A stretch of DNA of 64,000 nt from CAVTWJ01 sp964525605. Its GTDB lineage: Bacteria; Oederibacteriota; Muellerivitia; Muellerivitales; Muellerivitaceae. The first letter of the stretch is position 1, and each line of letters opens with the position of its first letter. A program made the position numbers and the translations under genes. Below, in pieces: positions 8,028 to 18,016 of the stretch. The notes under the pieces are model-generated. The model searched no databases. It had not been told where the DNA came from and saw only the letters and a program-made list of their open reading frames with translations. The DNA lies in assembly GCA_964525605.1 (NCBI GenBank), contig CAZGKT010000006.1, positions 62,001 to 126,000 of the forward strand. The letters run 5' to 3'.

Positions 8028-8972
8028 TTACTTATCTTTAGGCTTACCAATGTCCTGCCAAGCTAATCTAGCAGCCCCAACAACACCCATATTGTCGCCT
8101 AATTTAGCCATCCTGAACTTAATTCCTCTCAAATGAGAAGCAAAACACCGGGTTTTTAGCTCTTTCATCATCGGTTTTAGCAATAAATCACCCGCGCCCG
8201 CCACACCCCCGCTGAATATGATCATGTTGGGATTTATCAAATGTATCGCGGTAGTTAGACCAACGCCAAGCATCTTGCCCGCATAGTCATAAACTTTTCT
8301 AGCCTTCAGATCGCCCTTCTCGGCCATTTTTTGGTAGGTGTAGGCTTCCTGGGGGGCTCCAGCGGGCCTGCGGATACCCATTTCTCCCGCCATGCGGACA
8401 ATTCCGGTAGCGGAGACGTATTGTTCTAGGATACCGCTGTTTCCGTAGGGGGCTTTGGGCCCGTTAGGATCCACCACGATATGCCCGATATGGTTGCTGA
8501 CACCCCAGGCACCCTCGAATATTTTTCCACCCAGAATCAATCCGCCACCCACACCTGTACCAAGGGTCAGACAAAGCACGACATCTTCGCCTTTTCCTGC
8601 ACCGATCCAGGATTCACCCAAAGCGGCCAGGTTGGCGTCATTTTCGAGAAACACTTTTTTCTTCAACTTTTTCTTGAGAATCGCCACAAGAGGAACGTTT
8701 TTCCAATTTAAATTCGGGGTGTAAATAATGATTCCCTTTTTGGGATCCAGGGGACCCGGGGAACCTATTCCGACGCTAACATGGGAAGACCAGGGCAGAC
8801 CACTGGCCAAGCTTGCCGCTCGAGCGCTTTGGGCGATCCGCTCGATAACACCGGACGCGCCGAGGGAAGCCTGAGTCGGTCTTTTATCTTTTCCCAGGAC
8901 CTTACCCTTTGCGTCAACAACCGCCGAAACGATATTGGTTCCACCCAGATCTATGCCGATAACCGTCTTCAA
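8028..8972 (-). CDS. ROK-family sugar kinase (glucokinase-like), zinc-site cysteines lost
   Basis: 314 residues. The ATP-binding 'IGIDLGGTN' at the N terminus, catalytic Asp in 'ENDANLAALGE' and the glycine loop 'TLGTGVGGGLI' identify a ROK kinase, which phosphorylates glucose or a related sugar at C6 in the cytoplasm. The usual ROK zinc motif CxCGxxGC reads 'APYGNSGI', so all three cysteines are missing, and the sugar-binding Glu of 'GEIGH' is His ('NHIGH'). Substrate is therefore uncertain. The longest frame begins at a TTG at 8987, but GGAGG (part of that extension) is the ribosome-binding site for the TTG at 8972, which gives the normal family N terminus. The neighbouring branching enzyme suggests a role in glucose/glycogen metabolism. 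Confidence 0.85.
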   Translation of the reverse strand: MKTVIGIDLGGTNIVSAVVDAKGKVLGKDKRPTQASLGASGVIERIAQSARAASLASGLPWSSHVSVGIGSPGPLDPKKGIIIYTPNLNWKNVPLVAILKKKLKKKVFLENDANLAALGESWIGAGKGEDVVLCLTLGTGVGGGLILGGKIFEGAWGVSNHIGHIVVDPNGPKAPYGNSGILEQYVSATGIVRMAGEMGIRRPAGAPQEAYTYQKMAEKGDLKARKVYDYAGKMLGVGLTTAIHLINPNMIIFSGGVAGAGDLLLKPMMKELKTRCFASHLRGIKFRMAKLGDNMGVVGAARLAWQDIGKPKDK

Positions 8973-9063
8973 GGAAATAACCTCCAATGAAATTCACCGT
9001 CCGCTTTTTGCGGGGGGGGTATTATCTAGAAAAAAACCAAAAGGGAAAAGGAAATTGATTTCT

Positions 9064-10704
9064 TTATGAATCTGACAATAACCGGTAATCCAGCCCTGGA
9101 AACAGGGGGGTCAGCCGCTCAATCTTCAATAATTCGGGCATTTTTAATACCCCATTTTCAAGGATATCCAGAATCGCGTTTAAACGTTCCAAGTGGGTTT
9201 GGACCCTTGCCCTCGCGTAATCCCCGTGGTGTCCGGTTTTCATCATAAAGGCCCAATCACTTGCCTGGGCTAGAAGCAGTTCCCTCAAGGCTTGGTTTAA
9301 GGCCCTTTTCTGACTCCCACCTGCCCGCGGATGGGCCTGGACGGCCTGAGTCAAGCGGTCACATGCTTTCACCAGAAGAGGGTAAACCCAATCGTTGGCC
9401 TCATTCAGCCAAAATTCCGAATATCCCCCATACCCCCAGGAAGAAGGACGAGGCTGAACCGTTTGAAGAGGATAGGGTTGGGCCAGAATTTGGGAAGGAG
9501 TATTGAATTGCAGGGGCATTCCCTGGGCATGGGCCTCCTCGAAAAGGAAGCCGATGAAATCAGGACCCTCGAACCACCAGTGGCCAAAAAGTTCGGCGTC
9601 ATACATGCAGGCCATGATGGGAGGACGTTTCATGAAACGACCGATATCCATGCATTGTTGCATGCGCTTGAAAAGAAAATCCCTGGCATGGACCCGGGCC
9701 CTTTCCAGGCCCTTCGCGGGATCATAGGTCAGTTTTTCCCCTTCACCGCCGGTCACCCGGTAATACTTAAAACCGGTGAAACGGCGAAGACCCTCCGGTT
9801 TCATTTGGGGACTTAAATTTTCCAGGGGCAGGTCAAAGCCGATATCCCGGTAGAAATCACGATACAGGGGATCGCCGGGATATCCCTCTTTAGAACTCCA
9901 AACTTCTTTGGAACTTTCCGTGTCGCGGGCCAGCACCGCCACGCCAGCGGAAGTGAGAACAGGAGCAAAACTTCCATAGGCTGCCTGGGGCGAGGATTGG
10001 GCCAACCCGTGGGTGTCCACGAAAAAATACTCCACCCCGCACTGGGCCAAAATCTTCTCCATCCCCAACTGATAACCGCACTCGGGAAGCCAAAAGCCGC
10101 GGCTTTTTATTCCCAGCCGCCGCTCGTGTTCGTCCATCGCGGTCTGAACTTGAACCCGCACCGCGCCTTCCCGAACCCCCAAGAGGGGCAGATAACCGTG
10201 GGTGGCGGCACAGGTAATCAATTCCAAGTTTCCCTTTTTAGCCAGGGCCTGGAAACCCCGGGCTGGATCCTTCCGGTATTTCTTTTCCCAGCGGTTCAGT
10301 CCCTCCGCAATCCTTCCCCGGTACATCTTCGTGAGATTTAAAAAGTCGGACTGGTCTTTCAATCGGATAATCTCCCTATCCGCCAACTCCATCAGGTCGG
10401 AAGCGTATCGGTGAAACCTCTCCTGGAGGAGTGGATCCTCCCACATGGCCAGGAGGGTGGGAGACAGAACCACGGACATCTGGAAAGGGATTTTTCTCTC
10501 CGCGAGGGACTCCAACCGCCCCAGAAGGGGAAGGTAGGTTTCCAGCATGGCCTCGTAAAGCCAAATTTCTTCTAGGAAATGTTCATGTTCGGGATGGCGG
10601 ACATAGGGGAGGTGGGTATGAAGGACCAGCGAGAGACACCCGAGAGGTTTCTTCTCCGGGGATAATTCCGGCTGCTGGGAGCGGCCGATTTTTCTGGAGG
10701 ACAA
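9064..10704 (-). CDS. GH57-family 1,4-alpha-glucan branching enzyme
   Basis: 546 residues, normal for the GH57/DUF1957 branching enzymes that introduce alpha-1,6 links into glycogen-type glucans. Conserved regions in order: 'LVLHTHLPYVRHPE' near the N terminus, 'GFWLPECGYQLG' with the nucleophile Glu, 'YDAELFGHWWFEGP' with the acid/base Asp, and the C-terminal helical part ('SDWAFMMKTG'). Start is a TTG three bases after the stop of the DUF4912 gene; no good ribosome-binding site is seen, so translation is probably coupled. The DUF4912 plus GH57 pair is a recurrent gene neighbourhood in many bacteria. Cytoplasmic; no signal peptide. Confidence 0.9.
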   Translation of the reverse strand: MSSRKIGRSQQPELSPEKKPLGCLSLVLHTHLPYVRHPEHEHFLEEIWLYEAMLETYLPLLGRLESLAERKIPFQMSVVLSPTLLAMWEDPLLQERFHRYASDLMELADREIIRLKDQSDFLNLTKMYRGRIAEGLNRWEKKYRKDPARGFQALAKKGNLELITCAATHGYLPLLGVREGAVRVQVQTAMDEHERRLGIKSRGFWLPECGYQLGMEKILAQCGVEYFFVDTHGLAQSSPQAAYGSFAPVLTSAGVAVLARDTESSKEVWSSKEGYPGDPLYRDFYRDIGFDLPLENLSPQMKPEGLRRFTGFKYYRVTGGEGEKLTYDPAKGLERARVHARDFLFKRMQQCMDIGRFMKRPPIMACMYDAELFGHWWFEGPDFIGFLFEEAHAQGMPLQFNTPSQILAQPYPLQTVQPRPSSWGYGGYSEFWLNEANDWVYPLLVKACDRLTQAVQAHPRAGGSQKRALNQALRELLLAQASDWAFMMKTGHHGDYARARVQTHLERLNAILDILENGVLKMPELLKIERLTPLFPGLDYRLLSDS

Positions 10705-10707
10705 AAG

Positions 10708-11490
10708 TTAAAACCGGGAAGCGGCGTGCCGGTCCTGGGGTCCCAGCCTGCGGCGGTGCAGGGCCTCGTGACCCGCCAGATCCGCGGAAAACATTTTCTT
10801 TCCCGGCTCAAAGGACCTCTCAATCACCTCGTCGCTGAAATATTCCTGGATTTCCTCGGGCCTATCCCATCCGTCTGCAGTTTTTTCAGCCGCCCCGGCG
10901 GGGTATTCGGCCTGGGGCCCGGTGTGGATCGGCAGGGTGCGTGCCAATACTACGAAGCGTCCCGAAGAGGCCTTATGCCCGATCTCAAGTACATAGCTCC
11001 CGCCCGCATCCTCCAAGTTGACATACCGGTTCATTTCGCCCCGGTCGACGATGATTTCTTCCACCAGTTCTGAGGTGCCATCCGCTTTGGATTTCAGGAC
11101 GCGCAGAACCATTGAGCTTCCCTCGTATTCATGCATCAGCTGGCGTTTGACATCCTCCACCGACTCGGGGGTCACTTCCCAATAGGTAAATATGCAGTTG
11201 GGGTCGCGCACAAAAGCCACCAGCTGGGTTTGCCCGAAGCGGGGCAATCGGGAGGTTCGACCTGTTTTTTTTGACGGGAGGGTGCCTGATTCCGGCGTGG
11301 AAACGGCAGCCGTTTTTTTTGTCCGGGCCGGGGTTTTCTTAGCACTCGTCTTCAAACTTTCCTTGGCCGACACCTTGGGCTTCGCGGTCTTGAGCGGCTT
11401 AGTTCCATCTTCAGCCTTGGCCTTCAAACGGGTTTTAGGTGTTTTGGATTTAGAGGATTCTGTTTTTTCTTCGTTCTTTTTTCGGGGCAT
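10708..11490 (-). CDS. DUF4912 protein with Lys/Thr-rich N-terminal tail
   Basis: 260 residues. The first 80 or so are a low-complexity basic tail full of Lys, Thr, Ser and Ala, like histone-H1 tails. The rest is a DUF4912 domain beginning 'RLPRFGQTQLVAFVRDP' with the typical 'IFTYWEVTPE' and 'YVLEIGHKA'. DUF4912 is found next to or fused with glycan enzymes such as GH57 and may bind carbohydrate; its biochemical role is unproven. GGGAGGG precedes the ATG. It heads a two-gene operon with the branching enzyme. The basic tail could tether it to a polyanion, which is inference. Confidence 0.85.
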   Translation of the reverse strand: MPRKKNEEKTESSKSKTPKTRLKAKAEDGTKPLKTAKPKVSAKESLKTSAKKTPARTKKTAAVSTPESGTLPSKKTGRTSRLPRFGQTQLVAFVRDPNCIFTYWEVTPESVEDVKRQLMHEYEGSSMVLRVLKSKADGTSELVEEIIVDRGEMNRYVNLEDAGGSYVLEIGHKASSGRFVVLARTLPIHTGPQAEYPAGAAEKTADGWDRPEEIQEYFSDEVIERSFEPGKKMFSADLAGHEALHRRRLGPQDRHAASRF

Positions 11491-11785
11491 GATCGCCCTC
11501 CCAGGCTGAAATGATCAAACCTGTTTTAACTTTTATCCCATCAATTGGCAAGAAGGGATTTGGGCATGGTCACAGGAAGGTTAATTCGGCAAAAAACGGT
11601 TTCGGAAGGGGTCAAAATCATTGCAATGTATATGGAACAAGCATTGAAAAGAGCCCGTCAAAGGTAAAACAAAGCTGAAAACTCATTCAAAAAGAATAAA
11701 CTTCCAATAGAAGGAATAAGCTTGGAATAGGAACCATTATGTATTGCGCTTAATTTTAGCAATTTTCCTTTAAAAATGTTTCTTG

Positions 11786-14700
11786 TTAATGAATTACCGC
11801 AACTTTAAGGGAACTTCGTTTGACAGTCCCGCCCTGGGCATTTAAGGATTCGACAACAGCCAAGTAAATTCCGCTGGCGACCTGGGAGGCGTCCCAGGAA
11901 ACGCTATTTTGACCGGAGAGTCCCATTTTCGGTGTTTGTACCAATTCCCCCGCCATATCGTAAACGCTTACGCGGAGGGTCAGATTTAAGGAAGAATCGC
12001 TGAAAAATGTCGTGGTATAGCTTGGAGAGGCGCGGTTGAGAAGATTGGGCCTGGCAGTAACGGTGCCCACACCGTTTTGATCGTTCGTCTCGATGACAGT
12101 TACCTTGAGGGTCACATTGGAGTCTCCTCCCTGGCCATCCTGGGTATGGACGCTGATAAAATATTGTCCGCTGGTGACGTAAGCGCCTTGGTCATCCGTC
12201 CCGTTCCATACCACGGTCATACCCGCCCCGAAGGATATGGACACATGTCCGTTGTTGCCCGAAGAACTGTTGGGACTCGGATCAAAAACAGATGTCGAAA
12301 GTTGGACGTTGCTCACGCCCGCCGGACCTGGATCATCCAAGTATGTCAATAAATGGCGAATCGCCTCGCCAGCCTCGTTATAGATTGTCAGGTCGACCTC
12401 GTAGAGTGACCGATTCACCGTTATCTCTTGCGTGGTGGTCTGGACGACCCCGAGGTTGTCGATATTTTCCACCTTCACATAATAATTCCCGTTCTGGACC
12501 AGGTTTCCTCCCTGGTTGGTTCCGTTCCAGGATCCGATCACTACTCCCGAATCAACCAGGGTGACCGCATTGTCCGCGCCATGCAAACTTGTAATGGTAT
12601 GGCCGGGAGTGATCGTGTAGTTGTCTACCGATTGGGAATACTGGGACGCGGGCATCGAATAGACCAGTTCCCCCGCTTCGTTGTATACCCCGATTTCCAC
12701 CGTATAGTTGCCGTTCACGGTCACCGTGGAGCTGGCATTTAAGGGAGCGGATTGGCCCGCGTAAACGACCTGGGCGTTATTGACCAGAACCGTCCCGCTG
12801 GGAGTGAAGTTGTTCACTCCGGCCAGATAGGTCAGTTGGTAATTTCCCGGCCCCAAGGGCGAAGGCAGGGTCCAGGTCAAGAGGGAGAGCGTGGAGTTGT
12901 AAGTCGTGCTCGTCCCCGCGGGGGAAGAGCTGAAAGAGGCGAAGGTTTCCTGCGCGGGTAGGGTGTCGGTGAGGACCACGTTTTGGACGCTGCTTCCCGT
13001 CACGTTCAGGTTGAGGGTGTAAGTAAGCGAACCTCCCGATTGGGCCGTATAACTGGAGGCTTGCTTGGAAAGGGTCAGGAACGTCGCGGGTGTGAATGTG
13101 GGAGTCGGGGTCGAGGTAGGGGTGGGAGTGGGGGTGAAGGTGCTGGTCCAGGTCCAGGTGGCCGTCGGGCTATCGGTCGAAGTCGGTGAGGGGCTTGGGG
13201 TCCTCGTCGCGCTGGGAGTAAAGGTGTTCGTGGGGGTGAAAGTAGCCGTGGGCGTGTAACTTTGAGTTGGCGTGAAAGTTTGGGTGTAGGTGAATTGGGG
13301 GGTGTAAGTGTTCGAAGGCGTGTAGGTGCTGGTGGGAGTGAGTGTAGCCGTAAAGGTATTGGTCTGGGTGGGTGTGTTACTTGGGGTCCAGGTCCAGGTC
13401 GGCGTCACAACGGGAGTGTTGGTCCAAGTATTGGTCACGGTAAAGGTTGGGGTGGTCGTCGGGGTATATTGCGGCGTCCAAGTCCAGGTTGGGGTATCGG
13501 TGGTAGTCCGGGTATTGGTCGCTGTGAAAGTTATGGATGGCGTATTGGTGGAGGTCGCTGTGGCGGTCACGGTGGGGGTAAAGGTCGGGGTAAATGTATT
13601 CGAAATCGTGGGGGTGAATTGGTAAGTTTGGGTATAGGTGGGCGATATGGTTGGAGTCTGAGTCAAAGTAATGGTAGGTGTGACGGTCAGGGTATGGGTC
13701 AGGGTGACCGTGGACGTGTTGGTGGGCGTGACCGTGTTGGTTTTGGTGAAAGTAAAGGTCGGGGACACCGTGGGCGTGATCGTCACGGTCACCGTGGGAG
13801 AAGCCGTGGGGGTCACCGTTGATGTGACTGTAAAGGTGTTGGAAATTGTTGGGGTAAATTGAAAGGTCTGAGTAAAGGTCGGTGAAACAGTAGGAGTCTT
13901 CGTTACCGTTATGGTGGGAGTCACCGTGGGCGTATAGGTTCGGGTCACGGTGGGAGTGACCGTCGGAGTGTAGGTGCTCGTGGGTGTGTTGAGAACCGTA
14001 AAGGTGTTTGTTGGAGTGAAGGTGGGGCTGAAGGTGGGGGTCCGGGTATTCGTAATGGTGGGGGTCACCGTGGGCGTATAGGTCAGGGTGATGGTGAAGG
14101 TATTGGTCGGTGTGACCGTATTGGTTTTCGTGTTCGTAAAGGTAGGTGAAACAGTCGGTGTCACAGTCCAAGTAATGGTTGGCGTGTTGGTGGGGGTAAG
14201 CGTGTTTGTTTTTGTGGGAGTGAGGGTCTGGGTAAAGGTAGGCGTATAGGTTCGGGTAAATGTAAACGTGGGAGTGACCGTATAAGTATTGGTGGGTGTG
14301 GGGGTGGGTGTTTGGGTCCAGGTATTGGTAAAGGTGTTCGTGATATTCGGGGTGTTGGTTTTAGTCCAAGTCGGGGTCCAAGTGATCGTAGGTGTCCATG
14401 TGGGGGTCGGTGTATAGGTCGGACTGGGAGTCTGGGTACGGGTTGGCGTCCAGGTAGGGGTCCAAGTCCAACTGGGGGTCGGGGTCGGAGTCTTGGTGTA
14501 AGTCGGACTCGGGGTGTATGTCCAGGTATAGGTAGGCGTGGGCATCAATTGAATATAGGTCACGGTACCCGTGGATTTGGTGCCTCCGGGCCAAGCCACG
14601 GATGCCTGGTCCACTAGGGTCAGGCCGCAGCTCGAGATTGGATCATAATAATCTGCAACCTGGGCCGTCATGGTAACGCAACCCGTTCCGAGATCCGGAA

Positions 14701-15685
14701 AAATCAAGGAACTTCCACTGACAGAAGGTTCATTCGCATTTCCCGAAGAGTCGTTGTAACACAATTGATAGGGTTGGATGGCATCCCCGTAACCCCAGCA
14801 CCCAAATTGGAAGTTGTTGCAGGAAGAAACATTCGTTGGAAAGTTATCCGTCACGGTAGTTCCGCCGTTGGTCACCGGTCCACCGGTATTACAAAGGACG
14901 ATCGTGTAGTTGAGCACGAGCGAAGTTCCTGCACTATAGGTAACCGCACTGGCTAGCGTTTTGGTGATGGTGAAATTAGGTGGCCCAATGGTGGGCGCGG
15001 GGGTGGGGATGGTAACGCATTGCCTCCAAAAAAGCGCGCCGGAGTTATTAGTGGCATTGTAATCCCCGTCGCAAGTGTTGGCGATAAAGGGAATCCGAGC
15101 CCCGGAGACAGGGTTGTAAATCGCGTTGGCCCAGGTAGCCGCCGTCACACCGCTAGAACAATAGGAAGAACTAAAAGCGCCAGTACTATTGTTGAAACCA
15201 GGTTCGTACCATGCGGTGGTGGTATTGTCAGGGCTGGGCGTTGCGGCGGGATAACCCGTGGGGACGTAATCCACCTGTATTCCACCGCTCGAACTGGTGA
15301 TCTCGGAATGTTGGTTTGTACCGGAACAAGAGATATCCAGGTCCCACGAACTGAAGTTGTCCTCCGGATTGGTGTTCTGAGTTTCGACGGCCAAGCAGAC
15401 CGTTCCTCCGGTAAGAAGGGACGGATTGACGCTCATGCAAGTAGCGTTACCAGCTCCGTTCGTGCCAGGAGCACCGGCGTAAGGAAAAGTGCCGATCAGG
15501 GTTCCGCCAACATAAATGGTTGTAATGTCGTCACCCGAAGCACAGAGGGTTGCAGCGGTTGGAGTACATTGGGCGAATAGGGCAGATCGGGAAAACAAAG
15601 CGACAAGGCATATTCCTATTAACAACCTCAGAATATTAAAATTCTGAAACCGGTTACAGCTGGTGTTTTTACTCTTAATTTTCAT
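11786..15685 (-). CDS. Giant secreted surface protein: DUF11-like domains, long Thr-Pro stalk, FlgD-like repeats
   Basis: About 1299 residues. A Sec signal peptide ends near 'SALFAQ'. A Cys-rich N-terminal region and a DUF11-like domain ('FTITKTLASAVTYSAG') follow. Then about 485 residues (bases about 13085-14543) are a nearly pure stalk of T-P-T-x units with aromatic positions (TPTFTPT, TWTPT). After it come a second DUF11-like domain ('LTLSKQASSYTAQSGG', 'VLTDTLPAQ') and three FlgD/Ig-like repeats ('YNEAGELVY', 'YNEAGEAI', 'YDMAGELVQ'), the last ending the protein like a sorting or anchoring domain. I chose the ATG at 15685 over an upstream TTG. Likely an adhesin-like or matrix protein; ligand unknown. 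The stalk resembles those at 25868-28588, 38513-39340 and 49782-51185. Confidence 0.8.
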   Translation of the reverse strand: MKIKSKNTSCNRFQNFNILRLLIGICLVALFSRSALFAQCTPTAATLCASGDDITTIYVGGTLIGTFPYAGAPGTNGAGNATCMSVNPSLLTGGTVCLAVETQNTNPEDNFSSWDLDISCSGTNQHSEITSSSGGIQVDYVPTGYPAATPSPDNTTTAWYEPGFNNSTGAFSSSYCSSGVTAATWANAIYNPVSGARIPFIANTCDGDYNATNNSGALFWRQCVTIPTPAPTIGPPNFTITKTLASAVTYSAGTSLVLNYTIVLCNTGGPVTNGGTTVTDNFPTNVSSCNNFQFGCWGYGDAIQPYQLCYNDSSGNANEPSVSGSSLIFPDLGTGCVTMTAQVADYYDPISSCGLTLVDQASVAWPGGTKSTGTVTYIQLMPTPTYTWTYTPSPTYTKTPTPTPSWTWTPTWTPTRTQTPSPTYTPTPTWTPTITWTPTWTKTNTPNITNTFTNTWTQTPTPTPTNTYTVTPTFTFTRTYTPTFTQTLTPTKTNTLTPTNTPTITWTVTPTVSPTFTNTKTNTVTPTNTFTITLTYTPTVTPTITNTRTPTFSPTFTPTNTFTVLNTPTSTYTPTVTPTVTRTYTPTVTPTITVTKTPTVSPTFTQTFQFTPTISNTFTVTSTVTPTASPTVTVTITPTVSPTFTFTKTNTVTPTNTSTVTLTHTLTVTPTITLTQTPTISPTYTQTYQFTPTISNTFTPTFTPTVTATATSTNTPSITFTATNTRTTTDTPTWTWTPQYTPTTTPTFTVTNTWTNTPVVTPTWTWTPSNTPTQTNTFTATLTPTSTYTPSNTYTPQFTYTQTFTPTQSYTPTATFTPTNTFTPSATRTPSPSPTSTDSPTATWTWTSTFTPTPTPTSTPTPTFTPATFLTLSKQASSYTAQSGGSLTYTLNLNVTGSSVQNVVLTDTLPAQETFASFSSSPAGTSTTYNSTLSLLTWTLPSPLGPGNYQLTYLAGVNNFTPSGTVLVNNAQVVYAGQSAPLNASSTVTVNGNYTVEIGVYNEAGELVYSMPASQYSQSVDNYTITPGHTITSLHGADNAVTLVDSGVVIGSWNGTNQGGNLVQNGNYYVKVENIDNLGVVQTTTQEITVNRSLYEVDLTIYNEAGEAIRHLLTYLDDPGPAGVSNVQLSTSVFDPSPNSSSGNNGHVSISFGAGMTVVWNGTDDQGAYVTSGQYFISVHTQDGQGGDSNVTLKVTVIETNDQNGVGTVTARPNLLNRASPSYTTTFFSDSSLNLTLRVSVYDMAGELVQTPKMGLSGQNSVSWDASQVASGIYLAVVESLNAQGGTVKRSSLKVAVIH
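13085..14543 (-). repeat. Low-complexity Thr-Pro stalk coding repeats
   Basis: About 1.46 kb of degenerate short repeats encoding T-P-T-x units. On the plus strand it reads as GGTGT/GGGGT-rich DNA. Third positions vary, so the protein pattern is kept while the DNA diverges. Several long frames on the plus strand here are mere shadows. Confidence 0.85.
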
Positions 15686-16056
15686 GTTCCCCAAGTAAAT
15701 CCAAGTGTGTTAAAGGGTATGGTTAAATGTAGACTAATATCGTTTTTATTCAATGACAACATCGTATCTCCCCTGCTTCAATTTTCTCATTAAAGGCTTC
15801 CAACGCAAGGAAGGTAAGCGCTTTACGACAAAATAAAAATTTTAAAATGCTCATATTTCTCGTTAAAACAGATTTAAATTCCGTTTTTAGCCGCTCTTTT
15901 TCATCAAATAACTTTACGAAAAAACAGAACCCTATGAACAAACCAAGGCGCGATTCAACATTCAACCGCTTTTTTCAGTAATCAAAAAAATATCGAATGC
16001 GGTCTCATTGGAAAGCCTAAAGATAGGCGCGAAATTCCTCTTGTTATAATTCCAAA
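15686..16056. other. Intergenic region between divergent genes
   Basis: AT-rich stretch between the giant surface protein (minus) and the membrane protein at 16057 (plus). A 71-codon minus-strand frame (15750-15965) has no supporting features. The only clear signal is the extended -10 at 16042-16050. Confidence 0.6.
16042..16050 (+). promoter_or_regulatory. Extended -10 element directly before gene 16057
   Basis: TGTTATAAT (TGnTATAAT) ends 6 bp before the ATG at 16057, and no SD sequence exists in between. Transcription would start at or next to the ATG, suggesting a leaderless mRNA. Confidence 0.5.
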
Positions 16057-17973
16057 ATGAATTCCAACCCATCCTCGATGGCACCTGGTTCGGAAACAAA
16101 AAACGATCGACTATCATTTTCTAATCCCTGGTGTTATCCCCTTCTTCTTTGTTTTGGTCTCATCATTCTTTTCGGCCTTCACCTGGTGAACGATTCTGAC
16201 TTGGGGTTTCACCTTCGAACGGGTCAGTGGATCGCACAAAAACACCGAGTCCCTTCCCTGGACGCCTTTACCTATACCGCCACCAACCGGGAATACCTGG
16301 ATATGGAATGGCTGTACCAATTCGGGCTCTACCTGTCTTGGATGTGCGGTGGATATTCCCTTCTTTCGATCTCGCATATTTTCTTGGCCCTGATGGCTTT
16401 TTTTTTGCTCTGGTCGAGGACGAGGGAAGCCGGGGTCTGGCCGGGGATATCAGTTCTTCTATTTTTAATAACCGTCCTGGCGGCAGAACCCAGATTCCGC
16501 GTACGCCCTGAAATTCTCACCTGGGTTATCTTGAGTTTTGTTCTGTGGATTCTGGATTCGCGAGTCCGCCGAAAGCGAGACTTACTTTTTCTGCTTCCCC
16601 TGATCCAGCTTCTCTGGGTCAACACCGAAGGTCTTTTCTTTTTGGGGCCGGTCGTAATGGGAATCTACCTCTTCGGGGTCCGGGGTTGGCCTGTAAAACT
16701 CGATCCCAAACTATTCCGTTATTCCGTCCTGTCCGCCTTGGCATGCCTGATCAATCCTTATTGGGTCCGGGGCCTCCTCTTTCCGCTTTCCCTCCTTACT
16801 ACGCTGAGTTCTTCCAATCTGTTCAAATATTCGGTTCTAGAATTCCAACCGCCATGGTCTTTTCATCCCGCCGACTGGGCGCCCGTCCCGTCCTACCTGT
16901 GGGCTTACAAGGGTTTTTGTTTTATCTTTTTAATTCTACTCATCGCCACGGCCAAATCCCGGAAATTTCACGAATGGCTTTTGGCTGTATTCTTTTTTTT
17001 GTTGTCTCTGATGGCCGTACGAAACATTCCCCTCTTCATGATCGCGGCCGTGCCCCTGGCGGCCGCGTGCTGGAAAGATTTGAAATTGCCACATGTCGAG
17101 AAAATCCAGGTGTCCTCTTGGTTCCAAATCCTACTTCCGTGGTTCCTCGTCCTTTTCCTGGCCGGATTCTCGGCCCGGATCGTCTCCAACGCCCATTATG
17201 TTTCCAACCGCCTCACGGCCCGATTCGGATTGGGTCTGGACATAAATTCCCAGCCTGTGCAGGCCTGCCGTTTCCTGGCGGAGAAGAACTTGAAAGGAAA
17301 AATTCTGAATGATCTGGATGACGGCGATTGGTTGGATTGGCTGATTCCTCAAAAGACCTTTGTGGACGGCCGTTTAGAGTTGATGGGGAAAGATTTTCTA
17401 GCCCAATATCTCCAGTCCCAGGAGCCGGGAGGGATCGGAACGCTCCTGGCTCAATACCAGCCGGACATCGTCCTGTTCAACCCCTTGCAGATGCCGCAAT
17501 GGGCGGTGGAACTGGGAGCGCGGCCGGATTGGCGGATGGTTTACCTTGATTCTTTGAACGCCGTCTACCTGCGTAAGGGTTATGAAGACTCCGTCCCGGC
17601 GATGGATTTTGAAGCATTACTGGCGGAAAACAGTATTTCCCCTTCCCTCCTCACCCTGGCCCCTACCCTCCTCGCGGCGGAACCGCCATCAGCCTGGAAA
17701 TGTTTTGGGGAGGATTTCATCCATCCCACGAATTATCCCAATGGGCTGTTAAACCTCGGCATCTTTTCCAGCTACGCCGGGAACTCCCGGGCTTCCGAAC
17801 TTTTTTTCCTGGAGGCCATCCGGCAAACCCATGGGCGTTACCCCGATTTTTATTACGATTTGGGGCTTTTGTACGCCAACACCAACCGTCGGGAAGAGGC
17901 TTTCCTTTGTATGGAACGGGTTCTGAGGGAAAAACCCCAGGATCCCATCGCCCGCCAAATTATGGGTCTGTAA
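16057..17973 (+). CDS. Polytopic membrane protein with C-terminal TPR-like segment
   Basis: 638 residues with about ten hydrophobic helices (residues about 25-390), a luminal/periplasmic domain ('GLDINSQPVQACRFLAEKN', 'DDGDWLDWLIPQKTFVDGR') and a C-terminal part with TPR-like helices ('FYYDLGLLYANTNRREEAF'). The topology resembles GT-C glycosyltransferases or O-antigen-type membrane proteins, but no diagnostic motif is seen, so no activity is assigned. There is no ribosome-binding site; an extended -10 directly before the ATG suggests leaderless translation. The convergent YfhO-type gene ends 44 bp downstream. Confidence 0.65.
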   Translation: MNSNPSSMAPGSETKNDRLSFSNPWCYPLLLCFGLIILFGLHLVNDSDLGFHLRTGQWIAQKHRVPSLDAFTYTATNREYLDMEWLYQFGLYLSWMCGGYSLLSISHIFLALMAFFLLWSRTREAGVWPGISVLLFLITVLAAEPRFRVRPEILTWVILSFVLWILDSRVRRKRDLLFLLPLIQLLWVNTEGLFFLGPVVMGIYLFGVRGWPVKLDPKLFRYSVLSALACLINPYWVRGLLFPLSLLTTLSSSNLFKYSVLEFQPPWSFHPADWAPVPSYLWAYKGFCFIFLILLIATAKSRKFHEWLLAVFFFLLSLMAVRNIPLFMIAAVPLAAACWKDLKLPHVEKIQVSSWFQILLPWFLVLFLAGFSARIVSNAHYVSNRLTARFGLGLDINSQPVQACRFLAEKNLKGKILNDLDDGDWLDWLIPQKTFVDGRLELMGKDFLAQYLQSQEPGGIGTLLAQYQPDIVLFNPLQMPQWAVELGARPDWRMVYLDSLNAVYLRKGYEDSVPAMDFEALLAENSISPSLLTLAPTLLAAEPPSAWKCFGEDFIHPTNYPNGLLNLGIFSSYAGNSRASELFFLEAIRQTHGRYPDFYYDLGLLYANTNRREEAFLCMERVLREKPQDPIARQIMGL

Positions 17974-18016
17974 CTGCGGGTCGGCGAATCCATTGAAAAA
18001 CTATCAGAATTTCGCT

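Noticed and set aside
13262..13822. Gly/Arg-rich plus-strand frame opposite the Thr-Pro stalk
   Set aside because: Low-complexity shadow of the stalk repeats, as are the other long frames in 13.0-14.2 kb.
15750..15965. 71-codon minus-strand frame in the intergenic region
   Set aside because: No ribosome-binding site, no recognisable composition or motif, AT-rich spacer between divergent promoters.
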